64,000 bases of DNA. Source: Pseudomonas sp. RIT-562. Its GTDB lineage: Bacteria; Pseudomonadota; Gammaproteobacteria; Pseudomonadales; Pseudomonadaceae. A model generated the notes under the pieces. It ran no database searches. It had not been told where the DNA came from and worked only from the letters and a program-made list of their open reading frames with translations. Positions 41,768 to 50,213 of this stretch are shown here, one piece after another. Both the position numbers and the translations under genes were made by a program. Numbering within the stretch: the stretch's first letter is position 1; every line of letters begins with the position of its first letter. The stretch is taken from NCBI RefSeq assembly GCF_026241895.1, contig NZ_JAPJIV010000012.1, positions 1-64,000 on the forward strand, given 5' to 3'.

Positions 41768-43219
41768 TCAGGACAGCAGGTGATCGGCGGGTTTCAGCGC
41801 CCGGGTCAGCCGGTGATAGCTGAAACTGAACCCGGGAAACATGGCGATCACATGACCGCTCTTGCTGTGATACCAACTGTGACAGCCCCCGGACTTCCAT
41901 ACCGTGCGTTCCATTTCTCTGTGGATCATTTCAGTGTAGGTACGTTCCGCCTCGGGGCGCACCTCGATGCTGCGTAAACCCTGTTTTTTTAATGTGCCGA
42001 TACAATCGAGAATGTAGTTCATCTGCGATTCGATGATGAACAACGCCGAGGTGTGGCCGATGCCTGTATTGGGCCCGGTGACGATGAACAGGTTGGGAAA
42101 CCCCGGCAGGCTGGTGCCCAGGTAGGCCCGCGGGTAATGCGCCCAGACATCTTGCAGGCGTAGCGCGTTTTTCCCGTAGACCGGGTAGGAAATCACCCCG
42201 TCGGTGGCGTCGTAACCGGTGGACCAGACGATCAGGTCGACTTCGATGTGCTGGCCATCGCGGGTCACAATGCCGCTTTCATCAAGACTGGCGATTGCCT
42301 GTTCGCGGTCGTGCAGCGTCACATTGCTGCGCCCGAGCGCCGGGTAGAGGGTGCTGGAGACAATCACCCGCTTGCAGCCGATGGCGTAATCCGGGGTCAG
42401 CTTGCGCCGCAGTTCGGGGTCAGCCACCTGACGCTTGAGGAAGCCCAGGGCGTGTTGCTGGACCAGGCGAATCGCCGGCCTGCAGTACTTGAAGGCAATC
42501 ACCCGGGTTTCAAACTGCCAGTAGATCAGCCAGCGCAGCAGCTTGTAGGCGGGCTTGAGCCCCAGCAGCCAGCGCTGGAAACGGCCAAACTGGCGATCCG
42601 CCCGGGGCAGTACCCAGTGCGCAGTGCGCTGGAACACGTGCAGGTGCGCGACATGCGGCGCAATCGCCGGAATCACCTGGGCGGCGCTGGCACCGCTGCC
42701 GACGATGGCCACCCGTTTGTTCCGGTAGTCGTAGGCGTGGTCCCATTGGTTGGTATGAAAAGTCTTGCCCTGGAAGCGATCCTGACCTTCGAAATGTGGG
42801 ACCACCGGCTGGCTTAGTGGCCCGGTCGCATTGATCAGGAACTGCGCCTGGAACGGCCCCCGGGCGGTGTGCACCACCCAGCGCCGGTTAGCGTCGTCCC
42901 ATTCAATACGCTCAACATTGGTTTGCAGCTCGACCTTGTCACGCAACCCGAAATGCTCGATCACGTACTCGGTATAGCGCTGCAGCTCGGCCTGCTCGGC
43001 AAACATCTGCGTCCAGGGGAACGGCGCGAATGACAAAGAATAGAGCGGCGAGGGCACGTCAACCGCAGCACCCGGGTAGGTATTCTGGCACCAGGTCCCG
43101 CCGAAAAAATCCCGCCGTTCCAGCAGGCGGAAATCATCGATACCCGCCTTGAGCAAATTGATCGCCGCGCACTGGCCGCCGAACCCGCTGCCGATGATCA
43201 GCACTTGAAAGGTTTGCAT
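41768..43219 (-). CDS. Flavin-containing Baeyer-Villiger-type monooxygenase
   Basis: The start at 43219 (MQTFQVLIIGSGFGG) has AAAGGA five bases upstream; an ATG two codons earlier is too close to it. The 483-residue protein has the FAD motif GSGFGG (10-15), the class B monooxygenase fingerprint F-x-G-x3-H-x3-W-D at 149-160 (FQGKTFHTNQWD) and the NADPH motif GSGASA (174-179). It inserts oxygen into ketones to give esters or lactones. The downstream hydrolase gene fits a ketone-to-acid route. The substrate is unknown. Confidence 0.88.
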   Translation of the reverse strand: MQTFQVLIIGSGFGGQCAAINLLKAGIDDFRLLERRDFFGGTWCQNTYPGAAVDVPSPLYSLSFAPFPWTQMFAEQAELQRYTEYVIEHFGLRDKVELQTNVERIEWDDANRRWVVHTARGPFQAQFLINATGPLSQPVVPHFEGQDRFQGKTFHTNQWDHAYDYRNKRVAIVGSGASAAQVIPAIAPHVAHLHVFQRTAHWVLPRADRQFGRFQRWLLGLKPAYKLLRWLIYWQFETRVIAFKYCRPAIRLVQQHALGFLKRQVADPELRRKLTPDYAIGCKRVIVSSTLYPALGRSNVTLHDREQAIASLDESGIVTRDGQHIEVDLIVWSTGYDATDGVISYPVYGKNALRLQDVWAHYPRAYLGTSLPGFPNLFIVTGPNTGIGHTSALFIIESQMNYILDCIGTLKKQGLRSIEVRPEAERTYTEMIHREMERTVWKSGGCHSWYHSKSGHVIAMFPGFSFSYHRLTRALKPADHLLS

Positions 43220-43292
43220 GGGCATCCTTTGTTGATGGCGCACTCCCTTCATGTATAGCCAAGTATTCGACGTGTGCCTGCTTTCCATGTTG

Positions 43293-43452
43293 GAGCGATG
43301 GCGATCTCGCGGACGCCATCGCTGGCAAGCCAGGCTCCTACGGTTGCTGCGGGTGTATGCGGGATTTTAGCTTGACGCAAATCCGTAGGAGCCCGGCTTG
43401 CCGGCGATGGCGATCTCGCGGACGCCATCGCTGGCAAGCCAGGCTCCTACAG
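43293..43452. repeat. REP elements, GGCTTGCCGGCGATGG family
   Basis: A half pair at 43293-43341 and a full inverted pair at 43385-43452 (GTAGGAGCCCGGCTTGCCGG with GGCAAGCCAGGCTCCTAC) share the identical centre CGATGGCGATCTCGCGGACG. They fill the gap between the oxaloacetate decarboxylase stop and the monooxygenase start, so they sit just downstream of one gene and upstream of the other. Confidence 0.85.
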
Positions 43453-43455
43453 GGG

Positions 43456-44325
43456 TTACTCCTTGACGCTCATGAACTCCTCAGCCCAACGAATGTAGTC
43501 CTCAGGCTGCGTGTAGGTATGCGTCAATTCAGTAGCACTCAAATCCGCTGCCTGGGTAAAGATCTGCCGCTGTTCGCGCAGGCTGTCATAGGTCGCCTTG
43601 ATCGCGGCAAAATATGCCCCATGCCCGTCGATGGTGACCCGCACGCCCAGTTCGGCCAGGCGCTTGTCATCGCGTAACAGCGGATTGCCGTAAGTCACCA
43701 GCATCAACGGCACGGTCAGGTGTTCGGCCAACTGCTCCAGGTGCTCGAAGTCACGCACGCCCACCATGCAGATCCCGTCCGCGCCGGCGCGCTGATATTG
43801 CTGGGTGCGGCTGATGATTTCCTGTACGGGCAGGATGCCAGCGTTGGTTCGGGCAATGATCGCCATCTCCGAATCAACCCGGGCTTCAAGGGCTGCGCGG
43901 ATCTTGCCGACACCCTCGGCGACCGAGATCAGGTCGGTGGATTTGCGGCCAAATTGCGCCGGCAGCAAAGTATCCTCGATGGTCAGCGCGGATATCCCTG
44001 CGCGTTCGAGTTCGACGATGGTGCGCATCACGTTCAGCGCGTTGCCGTAGCCATGGTCTGCGTCGGCGATGACCGGCAATTGGGCGACGCGACCAATGCG
44101 GGTGGCCTGCTCCGCGAATTCGCTGAGGGTGATCAAGGCAAAGTCGGGGGCGCCCAGCACCTGCAGCGACGCGACTGAGCCACCGAGAATGCCCACTTCG
44201 AAACCCAGGTCTGCGGCAATACGCGCCGACATCGGGTCGAACACCGAGGCGGTGTGGTAGCAGGCATTGGAAGCGAACAGCTCGCGGAAGTTACGGCGTA
44301 AGTCTTGATGAGAAAGCCTGGACAT
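43456..44325 (-). CDS. Oxaloacetate decarboxylase (PEP mutase/isocitrate lyase superfamily)
   Basis: The start [17 protein letters not shown] at 44325 gives 289 residues. The protein matches the P. aeruginosa PA4872 oxaloacetate decarboxylase as I recall it: [40 protein letters not shown], then the metal site [13 protein letters not shown] and [15 protein letters not shown]. The enzyme converts oxaloacetate to pyruvate and CO2 with Mg. The His-containing [14 protein letters not shown] near the end is also family-typical. It stands alone. Confidence is high for family and good for the exact enzyme. Confidence 0.88.
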   Translation of the reverse strand: MSRLSHQDLRRNFRELFASNACYHTASVFDPMSARIAADLGFEVGILGGSVASLQVLGAPDFALITLSEFAEQATRIGRVAQLPVIADADHGYGNALNVMRTIVELERAGISALTIEDTLLPAQFGRKSTDLISVAEGVGKIRAALEARVDSEMAIIARTNAGILPVQEIISRTQQYQRAGADGICMVGVRDFEHLEQLAEHLTVPLMLVTYGNPLLRDDKRLAELGVRVTIDGHGAYFAAIKATYDSLREQRQIFTQAADLSATELTHTYTQPEDYIRWAEEFMSVKE

Positions 44326-44459
44326 ATGAGTTCCACCAATGAAATGGACGGGCTTGAGCAAAAGTGTCAACGCCGAAGAAACAAAAGGCTATCACGCGAG
44401 CGCAGGGAGAATGATGACGAATTTCCTGGGTTGCCTGCCAAAAGAACTGGGACGGATAA

Positions 44460-45494
44460 TCAAGCGGCGGCTGCATCTCGCACAGGGGCGACCAATGGCA
44501 CAGCGCGGACCGAGTCCCCAGGTTGCAGCTTCAGGCGCTTGGCGGTGAGTCGATCGATCACCAGGCTGCTGCCCACCTGCCACCCATGGGCCGCCGTGAT
44601 CCGGCAGTTTTCCAGGCGCCGATTATGGATCAGCCAGAGCGGCGCCTGATCATCCGCGGGGCCAATCGCCAGCGTCAGCAGCTGGCTGTCGCGCACAGTA
44701 CGTATCTCGCAGACCGGGGCCTCGATCACCGGCCCGGCATCAAAGATGTCAATGTAACCCTGATGGGAAAATCCTTCGGCGGTGAGGATCCGCAATGCCG
44801 GTTCGGTGTTCGGGTGTGCCTTGCCGATCACCGCCTGGGCCTGCTCGGTCAGCAGGCAGGTATAGAGGGGCTGGCGTGGCATCAGTTCGGCGATGAACGA
44901 CTTGCTGCCCAGGCCGGACAGTTGGTCGGCATGATGGAAGTCCTTTCTGAAAAAGTGCCGGCCCAGGCTGTCCCAGAAAGGTGAGCCGCCACCGAGGTCG
45001 GCATGCCCGCGCAGTTCGGCAATCAGCCGGTCGCCGAACAGGTGCGTGAACTCTGCCACGAACAGCAGGCGTGCCAGGGACAGCAGCCGGCCGTTGCTGC
45101 CGCTTCGCTGGTCGGGCCGCAGGAACAGCGAGCAGACCTCCGATTGCCCGGTCATCTCGTTGCTCATGAACAGTGTCGGGATCTCGCGCTGAATGCCCAG
45201 GTCTGCAGACGAACTGCGGGTGAGCCCGACCCGATAGTTGTACCAGGGTTCGCGCAGCCCTACGGCGCCCCTCAAGGCGCTAACCCCGATGACTTGCTGC
45301 TCGTCGTCCTCTAGCACGAACAGGTAATCGGCATCGGCGCGCTCGACCTGCTCGGCGAAGGTGCGCCGGGCCCAGCGCACCCGGTGCGCCAGTCGATCTG
45401 CGTTGGCGGGAAGACTGGTAAACCCTGGGCCGGCCTGCCGGGTCAGCGCCAGCAGGGCAGGCAGGTCGGTGGCACTGACCGGGCGCACGATCAT
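44460..45494 (-). CDS. Arginine N-succinyltransferase, beta-type subunit (AruG-like)
   Basis: The 344-residue protein has the AstA family blocks MIVRPVSATDLPALLAL, LREPWYNYRVGLT, CSLFLRPDQRSGSNGRLLS, SPFWDSLGRHFF, KSFIAELMPRQPLYTCLL and GFSHQGYIDIFDAGP, and it is closer to AruG than to AruF. It transfers succinyl from succinyl-CoA to arginine or ornithine as a heteromer. The gene follows the AruF-like gene by 40 bases. The rest of the aru operon (aruC, aruD, aruB, aruE) is not adjacent, so this is a detached, perhaps second, pair. Confidence 0.87.
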   Translation of the reverse strand: MIVRPVSATDLPALLALTRQAGPGFTSLPANADRLAHRVRWARRTFAEQVERADADYLFVLEDDEQQVIGVSALRGAVGLREPWYNYRVGLTRSSSADLGIQREIPTLFMSNEMTGQSEVCSLFLRPDQRSGSNGRLLSLARLLFVAEFTHLFGDRLIAELRGHADLGGGSPFWDSLGRHFFRKDFHHADQLSGLGSKSFIAELMPRQPLYTCLLTEQAQAVIGKAHPNTEPALRILTAEGFSHQGYIDIFDAGPVIEAPVCEIRTVRDSQLLTLAIGPADDQAPLWLIHNRRLENCRITAAHGWQVGSSLVIDRLTAKRLKLQPGDSVRAVPLVAPVRDAAAA

Positions 45495-45534
45495 TGCGCA
45501 GTGCCCGGTGCGTGCGCTAGCTGGCGAAGACTGA

Positions 45535-46551
45535 TCACAGTGCCACCAGACGGATCAGGCTGCCTTCGTGCAGATTTAACGCTGCGCACATTGCCGGGGC
45601 TAACTCCACCGGCTGCCCGGCCCGAACGTCCAGGTCGGCAACGATCGCCCGGAAATTGCGCAGCGAGTGATTGCTCACCAGATACCGGCCACGCGCATCG
45701 ATGGCGCTGCCGGGCCTGACACTGGCAGTGATTGCCTGGACTACGGAGCGGATGCTGGACAGTCGCGCGTGCAGGGTCGGACCGCCATCGAACAGGTCGA
45801 CATAATGGTTGGTCTTGAAGCCCTCGCGCTCAAGAATATCGAAGGCTTCCTGGCCATCGGGATGGATGCGGCCGATGCACGCTTGAGCAGCCAGCGGCAA
45901 CATCGGTACATAGATCGGATAATGCGGCATCAGCTCGGCCAGGAAAGTTCGGCTCTCCAGGCCACACAGGCGCTCGGCTTCGGCGTAGGGAAGGTCGAAG
46001 AAATGCTTGCCCACCGCGTCCCAGAACGGTGAATGGCCCTCGGCGTCGCTGAACCCGACGATTTCGGTGATCACCGAGTCGGCGAACCGCTGGGGGTGGG
46101 CGCCGATGAACATCAGGCGCGCCCGGGACAACAATTCGCTGAAGTGGCTGCCGACCAGGGCCGCGTCGACATGAAAGCCGCGCAACAAGGTATGGCCGCT
46201 CAGGTCATGACACAGCGACAATGCAGGTATCGCGTGCTCGACGTTGAGTTCTCGCGAGGCGGCGGTGTAGTCGCGGTTGCGCAAGCTGTAGAAGGGCGCA
46301 TCAAAACCGGCCGTGGCGAGAATTTCCGAGCAGCCCACCAGGCGTTGCGTGTCCAGGTCTTCGAGGACAAAGAAGTAGTTCTCCGACCCTTGCACGGCCG
46401 CGTCTTTGTCAAAGGAGTCGCAGGAGCCGATTATCCGCTCGCGCAAGCGATCGGTATCGTCCGGCAAGGAGGTTACACCCAGTAGGCTTTCCTGGGCGAG
46501 TCGCTGCAATTGGGGCAGATCGCTCAATTCGACTGGACGCAAGACCAGCAT
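45535..46551 (-). CDS. Arginine N-succinyltransferase, alpha-type subunit (AruF-like)
   Basis: The 338-residue protein has the AstA family blocks LRPVELSDLPQLQRLAQESL, GVTSLPDDTDRLRERI, NYFFVLEDLDTQRLVGCSEI, EIVGFSDAEGHSPFWDAVGK, RTFLAELMPHYPIYVPMLP and NHYVDLFDGGPTLHARL. These follow AruF more closely than AruG. It should pair with the AruG-like protein encoded 40 bases downstream. Position outside the usual aruCFGDBE operon suggests a paralogous pair with a different substrate or control. Confidence 0.87.
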   Translation of the reverse strand: MLVLRPVELSDLPQLQRLAQESLLGVTSLPDDTDRLRERIIGSCDSFDKDAAVQGSENYFFVLEDLDTQRLVGCSEILATAGFDAPFYSLRNRDYTAASRELNVEHAIPALSLCHDLSGHTLLRGFHVDAALVGSHFSELLSRARLMFIGAHPQRFADSVITEIVGFSDAEGHSPFWDAVGKHFFDLPYAEAERLCGLESRTFLAELMPHYPIYVPMLPLAAQACIGRIHPDGQEAFDILEREGFKTNHYVDLFDGGPTLHARLSSIRSVVQAITASVRPGSAIDARGRYLVSNHSLRNFRAIVADLDVRAGQPVELAPAMCAALNLHEGSLIRLVAL

Positions 46552-47070
46552 GGATGCACTCCTGTATCAAAGGGTCTGGTGCCAAGCACCCGACCTGACT
46601 ATCACTGTCGGTTTCCACGCATTGCAGGGGCGGCTGACCTGATCGGCTTCAGGCGCCACTCTTTTAGGTCTTTCAGCATTTCAGGACGCTGCAGCGTCAC
46701 GGCGAGTCGTTTAACGGGGTGACAACGGCACAGCTATAACAACAAGGCTACGGGGTGAAGGAGGTGGTTGTTCTGAGTATTCAGAGGGGGCATCCGGGCT
46801 CCTGCTGGATGTGTTGCGTTTAATTCGAGGGTTGTTGGATCCAGTATTTATGCAACGCGCCTTGGCTGTCTAGTGATTTTTTCGGGGCTGGTTGTTCGCC
46901 TTGGACGGCGGATTAAGCCCGTCAGTAAAGGCTTACAGGCAAGGCTTAAGCTGGTGTAGGCGACTCGCCTGCAAGCGTGTCAGACACTGCCGTTTTTCGC
47001 GCAAGAAATCACCTGCCGACGCCCAGTGGCGTGTTACCGTTTCCTGACTTTTTGCAGCGAGCATTCCCAA
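46552..47070. other. 519-base intergenic region, no gene recognised
   Basis: The region lies between the divergent AruF-like gene and the phosphatase-like gene. It holds no convincing ORF, tRNA or REP. GGAGGTGG near 46761 is not followed by a real frame. It is expected to carry both promoters, but no convincing -10/-35 pair was identified. A cobalamin riboswitch was looked for upstream of the cobF unit and not found. Confidence 0.6.
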
Positions 47071-47646
47071 GTGCGGGCGACCCGTTTGACCTTGATCTGC
47101 CATGCGAGAACCGTCGCACAAAAATTGGCGCGGTTTCCTACAAATGAGCCGTTGGAAATGGATTGGCAGTCTGCACAGGGTTCACGCAGCGGCCAGTTCA
47201 ACAAATCGTCACGAATCGTGTCTGCTCCGGAACAACGTGCCCGGCAAACTGCCAGTCTGTTCGGTCGCGAGGTCCAGACGGTGGAGGCACTGCGCGACTG
47301 CGACTTCGGGCGGTGGAGCGGGGTGCCGATCGACGATTTGCAAAAGGCCGAACCTGAAGCCTTGCAGGCTTGGCTGGAGGACCCCGAATCGGCACCCCAT
47401 GGCGGCGAATCGGTAGCTGCACTTAGTCACCGGGTAGCCGCCTGGCTGGCCTCGCTCGAGGCAACACCGGGACACATTGTGGCCATCACCCATCCGTTCG
47501 TTATCCGTGCGGCGCTGACATCGGTGCTTCAGAGTACGGCGTTCAACCAGATTGACGTTGAACCGTTGTCGGTGATCGAGTTGCGGTTCAACGGGCGCTG
47601 GCGTTTTCGTTTAACCAGCGACTTTCACGAGGAACCTCAGTCATGA
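47071..47646 (+). CDS. Histidine-phosphatase-fold protein upstream of cobF
   Basis: With GTG at 47071 the protein has 191 residues (RATRLTLICHART start); a GTG at 47026 would add fifteen. It has the phosphoglycerate-mutase-like layout: catalytic-type His11 in LICHART (where the usual RHG is CHA), the SAPEQRARQTA helix with Arg, the CDFGRWSG loop, HGGES and the second His141 in AITHPFVIR. The Arg and Gly around the first His are replaced, so activity may be altered. It overlaps cobF (ATGA), pointing to a role in cobalamin synthesis, perhaps alpha-ribazole or another phosphate removal; this is inference. Confidence 0.75.
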   Translation: MRATRLTLICHARTVAQKLARFPTNEPLEMDWQSAQGSRSGQFNKSSRIVSAPEQRARQTASLFGREVQTVEALRDCDFGRWSGVPIDDLQKAEPEALQAWLEDPESAPHGGESVAALSHRVAAWLASLEATPGHIVAITHPFVIRAALTSVLQSTAFNQIDVEPLSVIELRFNGRWRFRLTSDFHEEPQS

Positions 47647-48398
47647 AACAACTCCTGGTGATCGGCATCGGCGCCGGCAACCCCGACTACATCACCCTGC
47701 AAGCGGTCAAGGCGCTGAACCGGGTCGACGTGTTTTTCTTGATGGACAAGGGCGAGAGCAAACATCAGCTCATCGACCTGCGTCACGAAATCTGCGAGCG
47801 CTACATCACCGAACAGACTTACCGCTTCGTCGAGGCACCCAGTCCGGCGCGCGAGCGTGGTGAGGTGGACTACCGCGCCAGCGTCGAAGCACTGAACCTG
47901 GCCAAGCAGCTGACCTTTGAGCGGCTGATCAATGAGCACATGGCCGACGGCGAGTGCGCAGGTTTCCTGGTGTGGGGCGACCCTGCGCTGTACGACAGCA
48001 CCATCAGGATCCTGCAGGCGATCCTCGCGTCAGGCCGCTGTGAGTTCGAGTTCACCGTTATCCCCGGGATCACCAGCGTGCAAGCCCTGTGCGCGCAGCA
48101 CAAGGTGCCACTCAATCGCATCGGCCAGTCCATTGAAATTACCACCGGGCGGCGCCTGGCAGCGGGGCAGGTGAGCGAGGCCGACAGCCTGGTGGTGATG
48201 CTCGATGCCCAGGATGCCTACCATCAGGTGGCGGATCCGCAGACCGAGATTTATTGGGGGGCTTATCTGGGGACGCCGGATGAACTGCTGATCAGCGGCA
48301 AGCTCGGGGATGTGGCGCCAGAGATCGAGCGGGTGCGAAAAGCCGCTCGGGAGGCCAATGGGTGGATCATGGATACTTATCTGTTGCGTAAGCCTTAA
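47643..48398 (+). CDS. cobF: Precorrin-6A synthase (deacetylating) CobF
   Basis: The 251-residue protein has the CobF family blocks LLVIGIGAGNPDYITLQAVK, VFFLMDKGESKHQLIDLR, GFLVWGDPALYDSTIRIL, TVIPGITSVQALCAQHKVPL and LLISGKLGDVAPEI. It is the SAM-dependent C1 methyltransferase of the aerobic cobalamin pathway that acts with release of acetate. Its ATG overlaps the stop of the phosphatase-like gene. The other cob genes are not in the window, so cobF sits in a small satellite operon, as is common in Pseudomonas. Confidence 0.92.
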   Translation: MKQLLVIGIGAGNPDYITLQAVKALNRVDVFFLMDKGESKHQLIDLRHEICERYITEQTYRFVEAPSPARERGEVDYRASVEALNLAKQLTFERLINEHMADGECAGFLVWGDPALYDSTIRILQAILASGRCEFEFTVIPGITSVQALCAQHKVPLNRIGQSIEITTGRRLAAGQVSEADSLVVMLDAQDAYHQVADPQTEIYWGAYLGTPDELLISGKLGDVAPEIERVRKAAREANGWIMDTYLLRKP

Positions 48399-48403
48399 GT
48401 CAG

Positions 48404-48480
48404 GCGTCGGCCCTATCGCGAGCAGGCTCACTCCTACAGGGGATCTGTAGGAGTGAGCCTGCTCGCGATAGGGCCGACGC
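48404..48480. terminator. REP palindrome with perfect 36-bp arms between converging genes
   Basis: The left arm (48404-48439) and right arm (48445-48480) are perfect reverse complements, with a 5-base loop GGGAT. The arms contain the CGCGAGCAGGCTCACTCC REP core extended by CGTCGGCCCTAT. It lies between the stops of cobF and ftrA and should act as a bidirectional transcription stop and mRNA 3-prime stabiliser. Confidence 0.8.
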
Positions 48481-48487
48481 TATTACC

Positions 48488-49462
48488 TCAAAAATCCGCG
48501 ATAACCCCACGCCCAAACCGCTCCCGATACACCGATGGCGGCACCCCCACCACGCTGCGAAACGCCACCCGGAAACTTTCCACCGAACGATAACCACAGC
48601 GCTCGGCAATCCGCTCGGTATTCTCGCGGCTGCCTTCCAGCAGTTCCCGGGCCCGGCCCATCCGTTCATGTTGCAGCCAGGCCTTGGGCGACATGCCGGT
48701 GGCTTCGGTGAAGCGGCGCAGGAAGGTGCGCTCGCTCATGGCCGCTTCGCTCGCCAGGTCGCGTACCTCCAGTGGCTGGTGCATGCGTTCGCGGGCCCAT
48801 TGCATCACCCGCGACAGATCGCTGCGCGGCGCTGCACTGACCGGCGCCGGAATGAACTGCGCCTGGCCGCCGGTGCGTTGCGGTGACATCACCAGGCGGC
48901 GCGCCACCGAGTTCGCGACCTGGGTACCAAAATCCCGCGCCACCAGGTGCAGGCAGGCATCGATACCGGCGGCACTGCCTGCCGAGGTAATCAGCTGGCC
49001 TGCGTCGACATACAGCACCTGCGGGTCCACCAGGATTTCCGGATAGCGCTCCGCCAGTTCGCTGCTGTAGCGCCAGTGAGTGGTGGCGCCATGGCCGTTG
49101 AGCAAACCGCTGGCCGCCAGCACGAACACCCCCGAGCAGATCGACAACAACCGCGCGCCGCGTGCATGGGCCTGGCGCAGGGCGGCCAGCAGTGGTTCAG
49201 GCACCGGGGCGCTGCGGTCGCGCCAGCCAGGAATGATGATGGTGCGGGCTTGTTCCAGCAGTTCCATGCCGCCGTCGGCCAGCACCCGGATACCGCCGGC
49301 GGCCCGCATCGGTCCCGGGTCCACCGCGACAATGCAGTGGCTGTACCAGGTGAAATCGAACTCCGGGCGGGCCAGGCCGAAGATCTCCACGGCGATGCCG
49401 AATTCAAAAGTGCACAGGCCGTCGTAGGCCAGGATCGCAACCAATCCAGGGGCGGAATGCAT
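48488..49462 (-). CDS. ftrA: FtrA-type GlxA/AraC-family transcriptional regulator
   Basis: The start MHSAPGLVAILAYDG at 49462 gives 324 residues. A DJ-1/PfpI domain (about 5-175) keeps a Cys in LLSICSGVFVLAASGLL. The C-terminal AraC domain has CGYRSVESFRVAFRSVVGV. A rhodanese gene is divergently encoded 101 bases away, the arrangement I know for FtrA. It probably controls that gene in response to a small sulfur or thiol-related signal, by inference. Its stop is followed directly by the long REP palindrome. Confidence 0.82.
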   Translation of the reverse strand: MHSAPGLVAILAYDGLCTFEFGIAVEIFGLARPEFDFTWYSHCIVAVDPGPMRAAGGIRVLADGGMELLEQARTIIIPGWRDRSAPVPEPLLAALRQAHARGARLLSICSGVFVLAASGLLNGHGATTHWRYSSELAERYPEILVDPQVLYVDAGQLITSAGSAAGIDACLHLVARDFGTQVANSVARRLVMSPQRTGGQAQFIPAPVSAAPRSDLSRVMQWARERMHQPLEVRDLASEAAMSERTFLRRFTEATGMSPKAWLQHERMGRARELLEGSRENTERIAERCGYRSVESFRVAFRSVVGVPPSVYRERFGRGVIADF

Positions 49463-49563
49463 TTGGCGGAAAATTCCCGGTGAGTGTCTTGTGCGCCACT
49501 GTAGCCCGAAGCGTGCGGCCGATAAAGTCATCCCACAGCCATCCACACTCAGGAGTACCGCCC

Positions 49564-49986
49564 ATGACCAGCCTGGTCCGTGAAATTCCCGCAGCCCCCT
49601 CGGCCATCGCCCTCATGCATTTCAGCAACCGACTGACCTTCGAAACCGATTGTTCCGACGTCTACGGCAGCCAACAGGCTGGTGAAGTGGATTTTGTCCT
49701 GGTCGATGTCCGCGGACCGCTGGCGTTCGAGCGCGGCCACGTGCCGGGGGCGATCAATTTGCCGGGGCGATTGCTGACTGCCCAGGCCCTGGCGCATTAC
49801 CCCAAAACCAGCCTGTTTGTGGTGTATTGCGCCGGTCCGCACTGCAATGGCGCGAACAAGGCTGCAGTGAAACTGGCGGCCTTGGGTTACCCGGTCAAGG
49901 AGATGATCGGCGGGGTGACCGGGTGGCTGGATGAGGGGTTTGCCCTCAGTGCCGGGGTGCAGCGCGCCGTCGGCTGCGAGTGTTGA
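49564..49986 (+). CDS. Rhodanese-like domain protein
   Basis: The start MTSLVREIPA is preferred over an open frame running back to 49480, inside the ftrA promoter region. The 140-residue protein is a single rhodanese domain: VDFVLVDVRGPLAFERGHVP, GAINLPGRL and the active loop with Cys89 in VVYCAGPHCNG. The loop Arg of classic sulfurtransferases is absent (CAGPHCNGANKA), as in other FtrA-linked rhodaneses. It likely handles a persulfide or serves as sensor partner. It is divergent from ftrA. Confidence 0.85.
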   Translation: MTSLVREIPAAPSAIALMHFSNRLTFETDCSDVYGSQQAGEVDFVLVDVRGPLAFERGHVPGAINLPGRLLTAQALAHYPKTSLFVVYCAGPHCNGANKAAVKLAALGYPVKEMIGGVTGWLDEGFALSAGVQRAVGCEC

Positions 49987-50014
49987 GCCCGCCGCAATTC
50001 TGGTAAACGCAACG

Positions 50015-50042
50015 CGCCGCCCGGCCATTTGGCCAGGTGGCG
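50015..50042 (+). terminator. Stem-loop after the rhodanese gene
   Basis: CGCCGCCCGGCCA (50015-50027) pairs with TGGCCAGGTGGCG (50030-50042), with one G-U pair and one mismatch. It begins 29 bases after the rhodanese stop. There is no T-run, so termination strength is uncertain. Confidence 0.45.
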
Positions 50043-50069
50043 TGAATCATCCACAACGCTGATCATTCT

Positions 50070-50106
50070 CGTAGCGTTCTTGTAAGTATTTGTCGCCTGG
50101 ACGTAA
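50070..50106 (+). promoter_or_regulatory. Candidate ArgR operator (two direct half-sites)
   Basis: TGTCGC at 50091-50096, eight bases, then AA (50105-50106) matches exactly the P. aeruginosa ArgR half-site TGTCGC-N8-AA as I remember it. Exactly 21 bases upstream CGTAGC (50070-50075), eight bases and AA (50084-50085) form a second, weaker half-site in the same direction. This direct-repeat spacing is what ArgR operators show. It lies 108-145 bases before the AotJ-like gene. Confidence 0.5.
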
Positions 50107-50213
50107 TTTGCCGGCCTGTAGCCGCTCTAGACTGCCGGCCACTTCGGTTTTCACCGACCGAAAGCGACCAATAGAACGCTGCCAATAAAAACCTCCGCAC
50201 ACAGGAGTTATGA

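Noticed and set aside
46709..46724. ArgR site before the AruF-like gene
   Set aside because: On the minus strand TGTCAC-N8-AC is a weak half-match, and neither neighbour at 21 bases fits, so the direct-repeat operator is not supported.
46552..47070. Cobalamin riboswitch upstream of the cobF unit
   Set aside because: No B12-box (CAGGA.ACCTGCC-like) with GCCACTG was found in order in this region; isolated ACCTGCC near 47010 lacks the rest.
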